Of a stretch of DNA of 62,518 nucleotides, positions 25,251 through 37,000 are shown in pieces. How positions within the stretch are numbered: the stretch's first letter is position 1; every line of letters begins with the position of its first letter. The stretch is taken from NCBI GenBank assembly GCA_030619885.1, contig JAUXAN010000009.1, forward strand, positions 1-62,518. Direction: 5' to 3'. The position numbers and the translations under genes are program-made. The DNA is from a bacterium. GTDB lineage: Bacteria > Hydrothermota > DG-26 > JAUXAN01. The notes under the pieces were generated by a model. It was not told the origin of the DNA, searched no databases, and saw only the letters and a list, made by a program, of their open reading frames with translations.

Positions 25251-27313
25251 GATACCGGTACCATATCCTTCTGATCGGTATCTTTTTCACCACTGGTTTT
25301 TTTTATTCTTTCGTCAGATGGCTGAAGACCGACCTCCCTCCGATTGAAGCACTTGAAAGATACGAGCACTCAATAGTTTCAAAAGTTTACGATATAAATG
25401 ATAATGTCGTATATGAATTTTACGAAGAGAAGAGATTTCCTGTCCCTCTTAAGAAAGTTCCACCCTGTTTTGTAGATGCATTCATCTCAATGGAAGACAG
25501 GCGGTTCAGAAAACATTGGGGTGTTAATGTTTATGCTGTGGCCCGCGCTGCCTTTGTAAATCTTCGTGCAAAAAGAATCGTTTTAGGTGCAAGCACTATA
25601 ACCCAGCAACTGGCTCGAAATCTTTTTCTCACTCGTGAAAAATCTATAATCAGAAAACTGAAAGAGGCTATACTCGCCGTTGAAATTGAAAGGGTTTACT
25701 CCAAGGATGAAATTTTAGAGATGTATCTAAATCAGATATATTTTGGAAATGGTGTCTATGGAATTGAAGCGGCTTCTGGACTCTATTTCGGAAAAAAGAT
25801 ATCCGATTTGAAGTTAGAAGAAATTGCTACACTGGTCTCTATACCGAAATCTCCTTTAATCTATTCACCTTACAACAATCCAGATCTGGCGAAAAAAAGA
25901 AGGAACCTCGTATTGGATGTGATGGCTTCTTGTGGGGTGATATCAACCGATGAGGATGAATTTGCCAAAAGTGAACCTATGATCATCCAGCCAAAGGCCT
26001 TGAGACCAAACGAGGCGCCCTATTTTATAGAAGAAGTAAGGAAGGAACTCGAAACAAGATTTGGTAGCGAATTTCTTTACAGAGGAGGTATTAGTATCTA
26101 TGCAACTCTTGATTTAGACCTCCAGCGAATTGCCAACAGAGTTGTTGAAGAAGGCATTGAAAAATTGGAGGAGAGATTTAGACTCGATGTGAAGAAAGAA
26201 GATTTTGTGTTAGATACTTTAATGGAAGCAATCCCTTATCTTCAAGGCGCGCTTGTAGCACTCGATGTTTCGAGCGGTTATTTAAAAGCACTCGTGGGGG
26301 GCAGAGATTTTGTGCACTCACAATTTAACAGGGCAATTCAGGCACAGCGTCAGGCAGGATCATCGTTCAAACCATTTGTCTTCACTGCTGCGATAGACAA
26401 TGGTTTTACGCCTTCTTATCAAATTTTAGATGCTCCTATAGTTGTAGAAGTGAGCGATACGATCTGGCGACCAACAAATTATGATGAGAAGTTCAAGGGA
26501 CTTATGTCTCTACGAAGGGGGCTAGCACTTTCCAGAAATTTAGTTGCCATCAGATTGATAAGAAGCGTAGGAGTTCATACAGTGGCAGAATATGCGAAAA
26601 GGATGGGTATAGAAAGCCAGCTCTTGGATGTCTATTCTCTGGCATTGGGTAGCTGTGAGGTAAATCTTTTGGAACTTGTGAACGGTTACGAGACCATCGC
26701 AAATTATGGTGTGAAGGTAAGACCTACGATGATACTCAGGGTTGTAGACAAGGATGGTAAAATAATATACCAGAGCGAGACTATGAGAGAAAAGGTCCTT
26801 TCACCTCAGATCGCTTATATAATGACGAACATGATGGAGAGCGTTTTCAACTATGGAACAGCGTGGGCAGCAAGAGCCAATGGGTTTACTCGACCCGCAG
26901 CAGGGAAGACCGGGACCACGAATGATTTTACTGATGCATGGTTCATTGGCTATATCCCCAGTTTGATCTGTGGTGTGTGGGTGGGGTTCGATGAAAGGAA
27001 GGAGATAGCAGAACATGCAGTGGGCGCAAAAGTTGCCCTTCCAATATGGACAGAATTTATGAAAGAAACATTGGAAGACAAACCTGTAGAGCATTTTGTT
27101 GTTCCTCCGGGTATCGTTAAGAGGAAGATATGTAAGCAAACAGGACTACTGGCAACAGAATCTTGTCCCAAGGTTACAGAAGAAATATTCATCGCAGGCA
27201 CTCAACCCATCGATTCGTGTAGTTTTCACCGTCTTCGACTCGATGATATAAAGAAGGGCGATAGAATATTTGAAGAGATAGATAAAGAAATCCTCAAAAA
27301 GGAAGAAATATAG
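25247..27313 (+). CDS. Penicillin-binding protein 1A (glycosyltransferase/transpeptidase)
   Basis: Bifunctional peptidoglycan synthase of 688 residues. One N-terminal membrane anchor; the GT51 domain with SMEDRRFRKHWGV near residue 80, GASTITQQLARNLF and KILEMYLNQIYFGNG-like motifs; then the transpeptidase with GSSFKP (active Ser near 372), SRN near 429 and KTGTTNDFTDAWF near 554. Two Cys near the C-terminus (CKQTGLLATESC) are common in this class. It is part of the pilT operon by overlap. Confidence 0.96.
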   Translation: MRYRYHILLIGIFFTTGFFYSFVRWLKTDLPPIEALERYEHSIVSKVYDINDNVVYEFYEEKRFPVPLKKVPPCFVDAFISMEDRRFRKHWGVNVYAVARAAFVNLRAKRIVLGASTITQQLARNLFLTREKSIIRKLKEAILAVEIERVYSKDEILEMYLNQIYFGNGVYGIEAASGLYFGKKISDLKLEEIATLVSIPKSPLIYSPYNNPDLAKKRRNLVLDVMASCGVISTDEDEFAKSEPMIIQPKALRPNEAPYFIEEVRKELETRFGSEFLYRGGISIYATLDLDLQRIANRVVEEGIEKLEERFRLDVKKEDFVLDTLMEAIPYLQGALVALDVSSGYLKALVGGRDFVHSQFNRAIQAQRQAGSSFKPFVFTAAIDNGFTPSYQILDAPIVVEVSDTIWRPTNYDEKFKGLMSLRRGLALSRNLVAIRLIRSVGVHTVAEYAKRMGIESQLLDVYSLALGSCEVNLLELVNGYETIANYGVKVRPTMILRVVDKDGKIIYQSETMREKVLSPQIAYIMTNMMESVFNYGTAWAARANGFTRPAAGKTGTTNDFTDAWFIGYIPSLICGVWVGFDERKEIAEHAVGAKVALPIWTEFMKETLEDKPVEHFVVPPGIVKRKICKQTGLLATESCPKVTEEIFIAGTQPIDSCSFHRLRLDDIKKGDRIFEEIDKEILKKEEI

Positions 27314-27314
27314 A

Positions 27315-27406
27315 CTCAAATAATGCGTTAACCACGCATGACGCCATTCATATTTGAATCTGTGATTTTCAGCTATTTTCGGTGTTTAATGCATAATCCG
27401 GGATGA
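27315..27406. repeat. Dispersed repeat, CTCAAATAATGCGTTAACCACG family (copy 2)
   Basis: It fills the gap between the PBP stop and the next gene. The start matches 16066 and the end (AATGCATAATCCGGGATGA) matches 16128-16145; the middle has diverged. The end supplies the GGGATGAA upstream of the GTG start at 27408. Confidence 0.7.
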
Positions 27407-27407
27407 A

Positions 27408-27884
27408 GTGAAAAAGATTGTTGTTATACTTCTGTTAATAGTATTATTATCAACTATTGCTCATGCACAGCACCCTGTCATACGACCCGTCCCTAACGGA
27501 TCCGTAGGGATAGGGGTGAGGAGTGCGAATGAAAAATCCCCTATCTTCGCTTTTCTCTGTTCACTGCTCCTTCCAGGTGGTGGTCAGTTCTATACGGAAA
27601 ACAACCTTAAAGGAGTTTTATTCTTTGCAGCACAGACCTGTATGCTTTCTGTGATCTTATATGAACACCAGAAGGCAGAAAATAGTTGGCTTCGCTACAA
27701 AAGAACAGGGGATCCTGCTTACTATGAGGATTATTCGCACTATAAAGAGAAGAGGGATGACCATTTATGGTGGGGTGGTCTTATATGGGGACTCTCCTGT
27801 GCAGATGCATACATAGATGCCCATTTCTACAGGTTCAATGCAGAGATGAGTTTGAAAATCGTTATTTTGGAGATGCGTTTTTAA
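27408..27884 (+). CDS. DUF5683-like small membrane protein with palindrome-encoded insertion
   Basis: A 158-residue protein with a signal peptide (GTG start; MKKIVVILLLIVLLSTIAHA). The segment SPIFAFLCSLLLPGGGQFYT followed by NNLKGVLFFAAQT is typical of DUF5683-type envelope proteins of FCB-group bacteria; function unknown. Directly after the signal cleavage site, residues HPVIRPVPNGSVGIG are encoded by family-A palindromic sequence (27479-27509), so the mature N-terminus has been lengthened in frame by a repeat. Start context is weak. Confidence 0.75.
   Translation: MKKIVVILLLIVLLSTIAHAQHPVIRPVPNGSVGIGVRSANEKSPIFAFLCSLLLPGGGQFYTENNLKGVLFFAAQTCMLSVILYEHQKAENSWLRYKRTGDPAYYEDYSHYKEKRDDHLWWGGLIWGLSCADAYIDAHFYRFNAEMSLKIVILEMRF
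27479..27509. repeat. Family-A palindromes inside a coding region
   Basis: CATACGACCCGT (27479-27490) followed by CCCTAACGGATCCGTAGGG (27491-27509). The same CATACGACCCGTAGGG block occurs in the intergenic copy at 45356-45380. The reading frame stays open through it. Confidence 0.75.
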
Positions 27885-27901
27885 AGAAAAATCAACCCAC
27901 A

Positions 27902-28018
27902 AGATTACACAAGGGACTAAAGAAATCGAGAAAATAAGAAAATGGCCATACGGCCCGTATGGGAAATTGTAAAGGTAGATGGGATAATTTCTTAATTTCC
28001 AATTTTCCAATTTCTATT
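27902..28018. repeat. Dispersed repeat (ACAAGGGACTAAAG..AATTTCTATTAAAC) with an inserted 18-bp palindrome
   Basis: It corresponds to 3838-3945 and, in reverse, to 43210-43297. Both ends form a long imperfect inverted repeat (GAGAAAATAAGAAAATGG and TAATTTCTTAATTTCC). Relative to the other two copies, this one has CCATACGGCCCGTATGGG (27946-27963) inserted between AAAATGG and AAATTG. Confidence 0.8.
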
Positions 28019-28038
28019 AAACATAAGGTGTTTTTTTC

Positions 28039-28066
28039 TTGACAAAGCATTTCATTATTTTAGAAT
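28039..28066 (+). promoter_or_regulatory. Promoter of the giant surface-protein gene
   Basis: TTGACA (28039-28044), 16-base spacer, TAGAAT (28061-28066), then a short leader with AAGGAGG. Confidence 0.75.
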
Positions 28067-28093
28067 AAGTAAATTTCTAAGGAGGTGCATATT

Positions 28094-31000
28094 ATGAACA
28101 TGAAACAGAGTATTTTGATATTTTTGATATTGAGTTTACCAATTTGTGGCAATGCGCTGACCGTTACTATTGATTCTATAGTTCCAAACCCTTTTTCTCC
28201 AAATGGAGACGGGATGCTCGATTCCGCTAAGATTTACTGTACTGTTTCTGATACCCATACTTTACGGTTATATGCATTCTTCGGTGACCCTTTTGATGCA
28301 GAATGGGTCGTAGGCCCATTTTCTGCGGGTAGCTACACTTATTCCTGGGGGGGGGCTGGTTATCCTTCTGGAACTTATAGAACTTATATTTTTGCAAGGG
28401 ATACATCGGGAGTGGACCACCTCAGCGCCGATAGTTATATCACCATAGAGTTGCAGAAACCTTTCATATCGAATGTATCCGCTTCGCCAAATCCGTTCTC
28501 TCCTGATGGGGATGGGAGGAATGATGTGACACATATAAAGTATACCCTGTCAGAACCCTGTAGTATGGTTACTATTGTGTTTGAAGGCACGCCACCAGAT
28601 ACACATATAAGTTATAATTTGGGTAGTGGTGTACAAGACCTTACCTGGTATGGTGCAGGTTATCCTGATGGCACTTACAGGTTTACAATCGACGCAATGG
28701 ATCCTGCGGGTAATTCTGCAGACCAGGTTGATGGAGAGGTTACCATAGATACAAAACCTGCAAATATTTATAATGTCTCCGTATCACCCAATCCATTTAC
28801 TCCAAATAACGATGGGATAAAGGACTACTGCTATATAGATTTTTACTGTGACTCTACCCATCCTGCTGAATGGGATTCTGTATTTGCACCGGATAGTATC
28901 CTTGGCTATATCATCGTGCAGGATGATACATCAGGTCTTTATTCACTTGTCCACACATTCCCGCCATTCCCGGTCTATCTATATCTGGTCGCTGAACAGA
29001 AATACGACTATAATATTACAGTGACACTGACCTATTTTTCTAACATATATGTTACTACAGATATACTTGCTGAATCAGATACAACCGATACCTATCGAGT
29101 TGGAACCCTCACCAACAAGTTTGAAAATATTACGGTCAAAAAAGTAGAAGGCGGTCTGCCAGGTGATTCCATCAGGGTCTACTGCTTCACAGGGAATGCA
29201 AGGGTGACGATTTATAATGAAGACGGTAGTCCCCAGGGGACAAATTGGAATTTCTGGGAAGAATTCAGAGGTGATGGTTGTTACCATGCTATATGGGGAC
29301 CAGATGGCATTGCAGATGGCAATTATATCTACCGTATAGTCGTAGAGGATGAAGCGGCAAGTTTGATAGAAGAGTCGGGCATAATTGAAGCAAATTCAAC
29401 GCCAATCTATATATCCGATGTGAGCGCTAACCCGACTACCATCTCTCCAGCCGATACAAATGGTCTTTATGATGTGAGCAAAATCTTATATAAAATTTCA
29501 GAGCCTGGTATCGTTACAATAAAGGTATACAACTCCCCTACTGTATTCGACTCGACAACCCTCGTGCGTACCCTTTTAGATGGGATTGAACAGACTGAAG
29601 GTGCACATTCTGTTTACTTTGATGGAAAAGATTACAGCAATGATTTTCTTGCCCAGAATAGTTGCAGCACCTATACTTATGTGATTACAGTTATAGACCT
29701 CATAACTCCTGATGAGGTGGTTCGGGCTGAAGGCGATATTACGGTTGATAACCTACCACCAGCTCGACCAAGTTTTCAGTCAATTACTACCCCTACGAAT
29801 CAATCTACAATTACGGTAGATGGTGGGGCTGAAAAAGGCGTGTTTGTTGAACTGTTCGTAAATGGGAGTTCAATTGGGGTCACAACTGCGCACGGGGTTT
29901 TCGGTTTTTTCAGCTTTGATGTTGCTCTGACAGAGGGGCCAAATTGGATATATGGGTCTGCTATAGATTCTGTCTACAATGTGAGTGCACCATCGGATAC
30001 GAAAGATGTATTTTTAGATGCTACAGACCCTGTGGTTAGTTTGGTCTTTCCTTCAGATGGTTCTTTCAGAAACGACTCTATTCTTGGCAGTGTGTATGCG
30101 GTAATTTCTGATGGTGCATTGGGTTGTGGTATAGATTTGAACGGATCCTACATAAAGGTGTTGGATGTTCCTGGTAATGTAGTTCGCCAGGCCCCGGATA
30201 CTCTGGTGTTTGTATTCACAGATACCCTGAAAGACACCGTAGGAAACATATACGACGGCACCTATACGATACAGGTTATACCAGTAGATTCTGTTGGGAA
30301 CGATACGACCTATACTTTTTCCTTCTTATACGACACGAAAGAACCCACATCCTCTCCAACCCCCCCTGACTCGGCTTTTGTGAATGAGTTGAATTCTGTA
30401 TCAGCGGTGATTTCAGATGATGGTTCAGGTGTAGATATAGATAACTCTTTCATCTACTTAATGGATTCAGATACCAATTTTGTGCCAGGTAGTGTTTCCG
30501 ACGATGGGGTATCAGAAGTCTTCTACACCCCGGATCCACTACTCGATACCCTTGGCTTTGAAGATGGCAGATATTATATAAAAGTAGAGGCGCGTGACAA
30601 TGCCAATAATACAGATTCGATGTTCACCACCCTGATTTATGATACGAAAGCACCAAGAATCGCATGGTCTTATCCAAAAGAAGATACCGCTGTTGGGTCG
30701 CCTATTTATAAGGTGAAGGTTGTGGTTACCGATAGCTCTGATGTTTTTCCTGGTATTGCAGTTTCAGGTAAGGATTTTTCAAAATCTTCTATAAAGCTTC
30801 TTCGTGAAGATTATAGTTGGGTATCTACTGGAATAAAGACTACCAGCGGTGATACTCTGATATGGGAGTTGAACGATCCATTGGATGTAGATGGCAAATA
30901 TTATATATACACCAAACTTTATGATAATGCATCCAACTTCTCTGAAAATTATATTGGGTTCTACTATGATGTACAGAATCCAGTGATTACAAATGTCATA

Positions 31001-34000
31001 CCTTCTGATGGTGCGAATGTGAGAACTCAAATATCAGAGGTGAAAGCAACACTCTATGATGCTGGCAGCGGTATAGATGCTGGTTCTTCTACGATAATGT
31101 TGTTGAGTGCAGATTCGGATACCGTGCCGGGAAACCAATCTACAAAGAGTGATACGATAATATTGACATTACTGAATCCACTCACCACATATGGGACAGA
31201 TGATGGTAGGTATTATGTGGCGGTGAAGGCTTATGATATGGCAGGATGGAGTGAGGATGATACGACGACCTTCATATACGATACCAGACCGCCAGTAGTA
31301 GATTCTACCATTCCTAAAGATGCTGTATGGGTGAATGCATCATCCTTTAACGATACGGTATATGCGGCGGTGAGAGATACGATATCTGGTATTGCGGTTT
31401 CAGGGATAGATACCCTCGCATCAACGATAGAGTTGTTGAAAGGCGATGAAGGGGACCCGGGAACCCCATCTAATTCAGGAGATAGTCTGCTTATATGGGC
31501 ACTCAGTGCGGGATTGGCGACAGACGGGACTGACGATGGAGAATATACTATAAAGGTGAATTTGAAGGATAATGCAGGCAATTCATCTACCATAACCAAC
31601 AAGTTTAACTACGATACACAAACGCCAACTATATCCAACTTTTCTATATCACCACCATCAGGACAGACAGAGGTTACGGAAAATGATAATATAACTATCA
31701 GCGGAATGGTCTCCGAATATGCGACTGTAGTTGCCGAAAGCCTCATCCAGTATAAAGATATTGCGGCGACAGATGATACAGTTACTTCATCGGTTACAGG
31801 AATAAACATTGGAGTGGATGGAACAATCTCAGGCACGGTGAATATAGGGGCACTTACAGATAGTACAAAATCTATAAGATTATTATTGGTGGTGAGCGAC
31901 AGGGCAGGGAATACCACTTCTATTATATATTCCGACTCTTTGATTGCGGACAGGACGGCTCCTGTTATATCATCGTTTGTGCCATTCGATAATGCTATGG
32001 TTAATACCCAGATCACATCTATCTCTGTAACTCTTACGGATGATGGCACAGGGGTAGACGCAGATTCTTCTACAATAAGGTTAGAGGGTCCGAGTGTGAG
32101 GGTTGCTGGCAGCCAGTCGAATGTTGGAAACACATTTACCTGGACATTGACAGTCCCTCTGTTTACCGACGGTTCTGATGATGGTCAATATAGTATAATA
32201 GTGAGGGCATTCGATAAGGCGGGTAATGTAGCCGTTGATACATCCTCTTTCATCTACGATACAAGACCTCCGTGGGTTGTCTTGACGGACCCGCTAAACA
32301 ACGCGACCGTTACAGATACCATAGACACGGTCTATGCGATTGTATCTGACAGCGTATTTGGAGTATCGGCATGGTCAGGGATAAACTTCTTCCTCTCGGA
32401 GACGAACCTGCTCAGAGAAAATGATACGAAAGTTCCCGGAAGTGGGACAACGAATGGCGATACGCTCTTCTGGGTGTTAAACACCTCCCTCGATGTCGAC
32501 GGGAATTATAAACTTCGGACGATACTTTGGGATAATGCAACAAACTGTGATACACTCATCTCATCGTTCGTTTACGACCTCAGTGACCCTGTGGTTAAAA
32601 GTATGCTGCCGCAGGGTAATGTGAATGTACTCGATACCGTTGTAGCCGTCGTTGCAGATCTGGGCAGCGGCATAGATTTCGATTCGACCACGATAGTTCT
32701 TGAAGGACCTTTTGGAATAGTATCGGATTCGATGTGGAACGATGGTGATTCGACCATCTATTTCTCTCCCGACCCTAAACTGGACAAGAATGGTGCACAC
32801 GATGGCAAATATTGGGTATATGTAACCGTGAGTGATGGGGTAGGGCATACGGTTTCAGATACTTCAAGTCTAATCTATGATACCTGGCTGCCGAGTATAG
32901 ACACTACCTACCCTTACCAGAATGAATTAGTGGGAACACCATTGAATTCTGTCTATGCTGTTCTTTCAGATACGAATCCTGTGACAGATAGTGTGTCTGG
33001 TGTTGACTTTATCTTTTCTATGGTGGAACTCTACGGGCCCGATGGTAATAGGGTGCCAGGAAGTAAATCTGTAAGCGGTGATACGATAAAGTGGACGATG
33101 AGTTCACCACCGGAGGTAGATGGTGACTATCAGATAAAGGTGAAGAAGTATGATAGGGCAAAGAATGCTGACACCACTTATGTGCCTTTCAGTTATGATA
33201 TACACAATCCATATATCGTGTGGCCATTGGGATTCAGTAATACTTTCGTATCGATCCGTCTGCGAGATGTGACTGGAGGAGGCGGAATAAGTGCAGCAGA
33301 TATTGAAGTTATAAATCCTTATGATGAATATCTGACGATGTGGGACGAACCTCTAACATTCCAGGGAGATACCGCTACAATCAAATCTTACTTTTTGGTT
33401 CCTCTCAAAACCAATGGTGCAGATGATGGAAGATATACTGTTTTAATCTATGGGTGGGACCATGCAGGGCATACACTTGTTCCACAACCTGATACCTGTT
33501 ATGTTAGCTACGATAATATTGCACCCTTCATAATTTCGAGCGACCCTGATTCTGGGGCGGTTGGTTACCATATTGGAGATTCTGTCGGCTGTTATATTTC
33601 GGACAAGTTTGCAGGTGTTCAATTCACCTCTGGTATCTGGTTCGATTCTTGCGATATATGTCTTAAATATTCTAATGGGACAGGCGTTCCTGGATGGGAT
33701 ACCTATATTGATAATGGAGATGGGACTGGATACCTCTGGTGGCACATTGACTCTGAAACAAATCTTCCTGAAGATAATTATACTATGGAAGTGGCTGTTA
33801 TAGACCACAGCAGGAACAGAAAATTGTATGTCATCCCATTTGAGGGTACGAGTGCAGTTCCTGAGGTTATAGCCACAGTCCCTCCTGACGGCGGTGCGAC
33901 CGATAGCCTTACATCGATAGAAGTTCTAATAAAAGATTATACAGGAACAGGCACAGATACTATCGCTACTTCTGTCAGACTTGTCGGTCCTGATGGTCCT

Positions 34001-37000
34001 GTGCCATCAAGTTTCAGTGAATTGAAGAGTGGGACAGTCGATACTCTTGTTTACAGCGTGGATACTACTCTTGCAACCGATGGTTCAGATGATGGTTCAT
34101 TCACGATTACCGCTATCCCCTATGCTGTCAATGGGAAATATGGTGAAATCTATCAATCAACTTTCATCTACGATACCCAGGAACCTGTGGTGAAATCCAT
34201 TACCCCTCAAAATGGAAGTTTTGTAAATAGTTTGACATTGGTATCCTCTGTAATATATGACCAGTTCTCAGGTATAGATTTCACTGCATCAACCGTCTCT
34301 TTAAGAGGACCCATAGGAACGGTTCCGGGTGATTTAGCGAATGATGGGGATTCGGTAATATCGTTCACACCTTCCCCACCCCTTGAGACCAATGGCGGTG
34401 ATGATGGGAAATACACGATAACTGTGACTGCATACGATATGGCAACACACTCAAGTACTGACTCTGCAACTATAATCTACGATACCTGGCTTCCATGGGT
34501 GAGTGAAGCATACCCTGCTCAAGATGATATAGTAGGAACTCCGCTCAGTTTTGTCTATGCGGTTATCACAGATTCGAATCCGAACACGCCCGATATTTCA
34601 GGTATAGACACACTAAAATCATGGATAAAACTCTACAACTGGAATAATGAGGTAAAGCCGGGTAGTATGGTGATAAGTGGTGATACAATTAGATGGGAAT
34701 TTCCACCGCTGACAAACGATGGTGCTTATACGACCAAGATAAAGATATTCGACCTGGCAGGAAATTCCAATACCATAGATGTGCCATTCTACTATGACCT
34801 CACAGCGCCTTATGTAGACTACACCACCCCGGCAAACCATTCTAATATTACTACAGAAGTGAGTGAAGTGACGGCTATCATTCGTGACCCGGGTGGTGCA
34901 GGGATAAACTTTGACTCTACTGTAACTTACATCGAATTGATAAAATCCCCCTCGCATTTTATTCTGGGGTTACTATCGGATGATGGAGATTCTACCTTAA
35001 CCTTCACACTTTTAAAACCGCTTCTTGATAACGGTGCAGATGATGGATTCTATAAAATTTTAGTATACGGAGAGGATAATACAGGTAGACCTCTTCTCCC
35101 GACAAATCCGGATACCAACTACTTCATCTATGATAATATAGAATCGTCCATCACCGAGAGTGAACCCGATTCAGGTGAGATGATAGATACCTTAGTATGG
35201 GTAGATGTGAGCGACATTTTCCCTGGCGTCGATTCAATTTCAGGAATTGATTTTAATGCCTCTACAATATCGTTAATTGGACCCAGCGGTAAGGGTGTTC
35301 CTGGGTATCAGGTGAATCTGCCTGGTGCGGGTGACCGGACAGGAACTTTGCAGTATAAGATCAATTCGGGTGCAGAAATACTGACAGGATGGTATCAAAC
35401 TGTTGTCCATCTGCTCGATAAGGCGGGTAATATAACAGATTCTACAATATCGTTTTATGGAATCAGCAGGATTCCTGATGTAGTTTCTACCGTACCTGAA
35501 GAAGGCGACTTTGTGAACTATCTTGATGAGGTGAAAGCACTCATAGACCGAAAAGGCTTGGCAATTGATACCTCTCTATCCGTCATTCAAATTTCCGGAG
35601 CCGATACTGTCATAAGCGAAACGAAAAGTCTACTTGGAGACACACTTAAATTGAATTTCGACTCATTGCCGCAGGATGGGAGTATGGATGATGAGTGGGT
35701 GATAACGGTAACACCTGTCGCTGGCGGGAAGACAGGGGCAACTGAAGATGTGCACTTCGTGTACGATACGCGTCCACCTTATATCACTGCATTCGTCCCT
35801 CCACCAAATGATACTATCGGTCATAATTGGCCACAAATAATTGTTACTGTGGAAGATTCTTCGTTATCAGGTGTAGATTTCGACGCATCCACTGTAAACC
35901 TGTTTGGCACGCTATGGAATCCAGTTGCAGGAACGCAGTCAACTGACTATGTAAACAAAATATACTTCACACTCTCTTCACCCCTTTCAGATACAGGATG
36001 GTATCATATCGTTGCGGATATATACGACCGTGCAGGCAACACTCGTATAGATACATCCGACTTTTACTTCACGACCGCAATCCTACCCGAAATTGTTCGT
36101 ACGATTCCTTTAGAGGATACTGTCCAGTATCAATTGACTGAGGTAGCCTGTCTGTTGATAAGTAATAGTGGGCAACCTATAAACAAGCTCACATCAACGA
36201 TATATTTAGTTGATACATCATCCGATACCATTCCAGGCAGTAGAGTGTGGAGTGGTGATACGATTAGATGGGTTCTATCAACGCCCCTTGCAGATGATGG
36301 CTCTGATAATGGGCTGTATACCGTGTTGGTTCATGCGGTTGATGAAAAACCCTGTATTACCGACGGTTCATTCGGTTTCTTATATCTATATGATGCGGTG
36401 CCACCTGGCATGCCTTATCTTGTAACATTAGTTCCTGATACAACATCAGAGGGTATAATAGATACACTAAAAGGTTGTGCAGAACCTCTGTCACAGGTGA
36501 AGTTGCTTAATGTCTTTAATGATTCTATTATCCACTCAGATAGTGTGATTGCAGCGGGTGATAGCAGCTTCACTTTCTTAGATATACCGCTGCTTACAGG
36601 TATAAATACACTCAAACTTACAGCAACAGATGTCTTTAGTAATGCATCAGATACACTCATAAAGATCATATATCAGTTTCCTCAGCCTTTAATTATCAGC
36701 ACCTTCCCTGCTGAAGATACGACCATAACAGAGCAACTCACCAGGATATACGCCATAGTTGAGGATACCATATCGGGCATAGATGAAGATTCTTCTACTA
36801 TAGTATTATTAAATAGCGTAAACGATACAATCCCGGGGAGCAAATCGTGGTCTACTTTTGTTGATACGGTCTCAGGTGATACGATGCCAATGATAATATA
36901 TACCCTCACGCAATCTCTTGCGAACGATGGAACAGCAGATGGTAACTACAATGTGAGTATGAAGATTGTGAATCAGGCAAAAGTTCCGAGATATCGTGAT

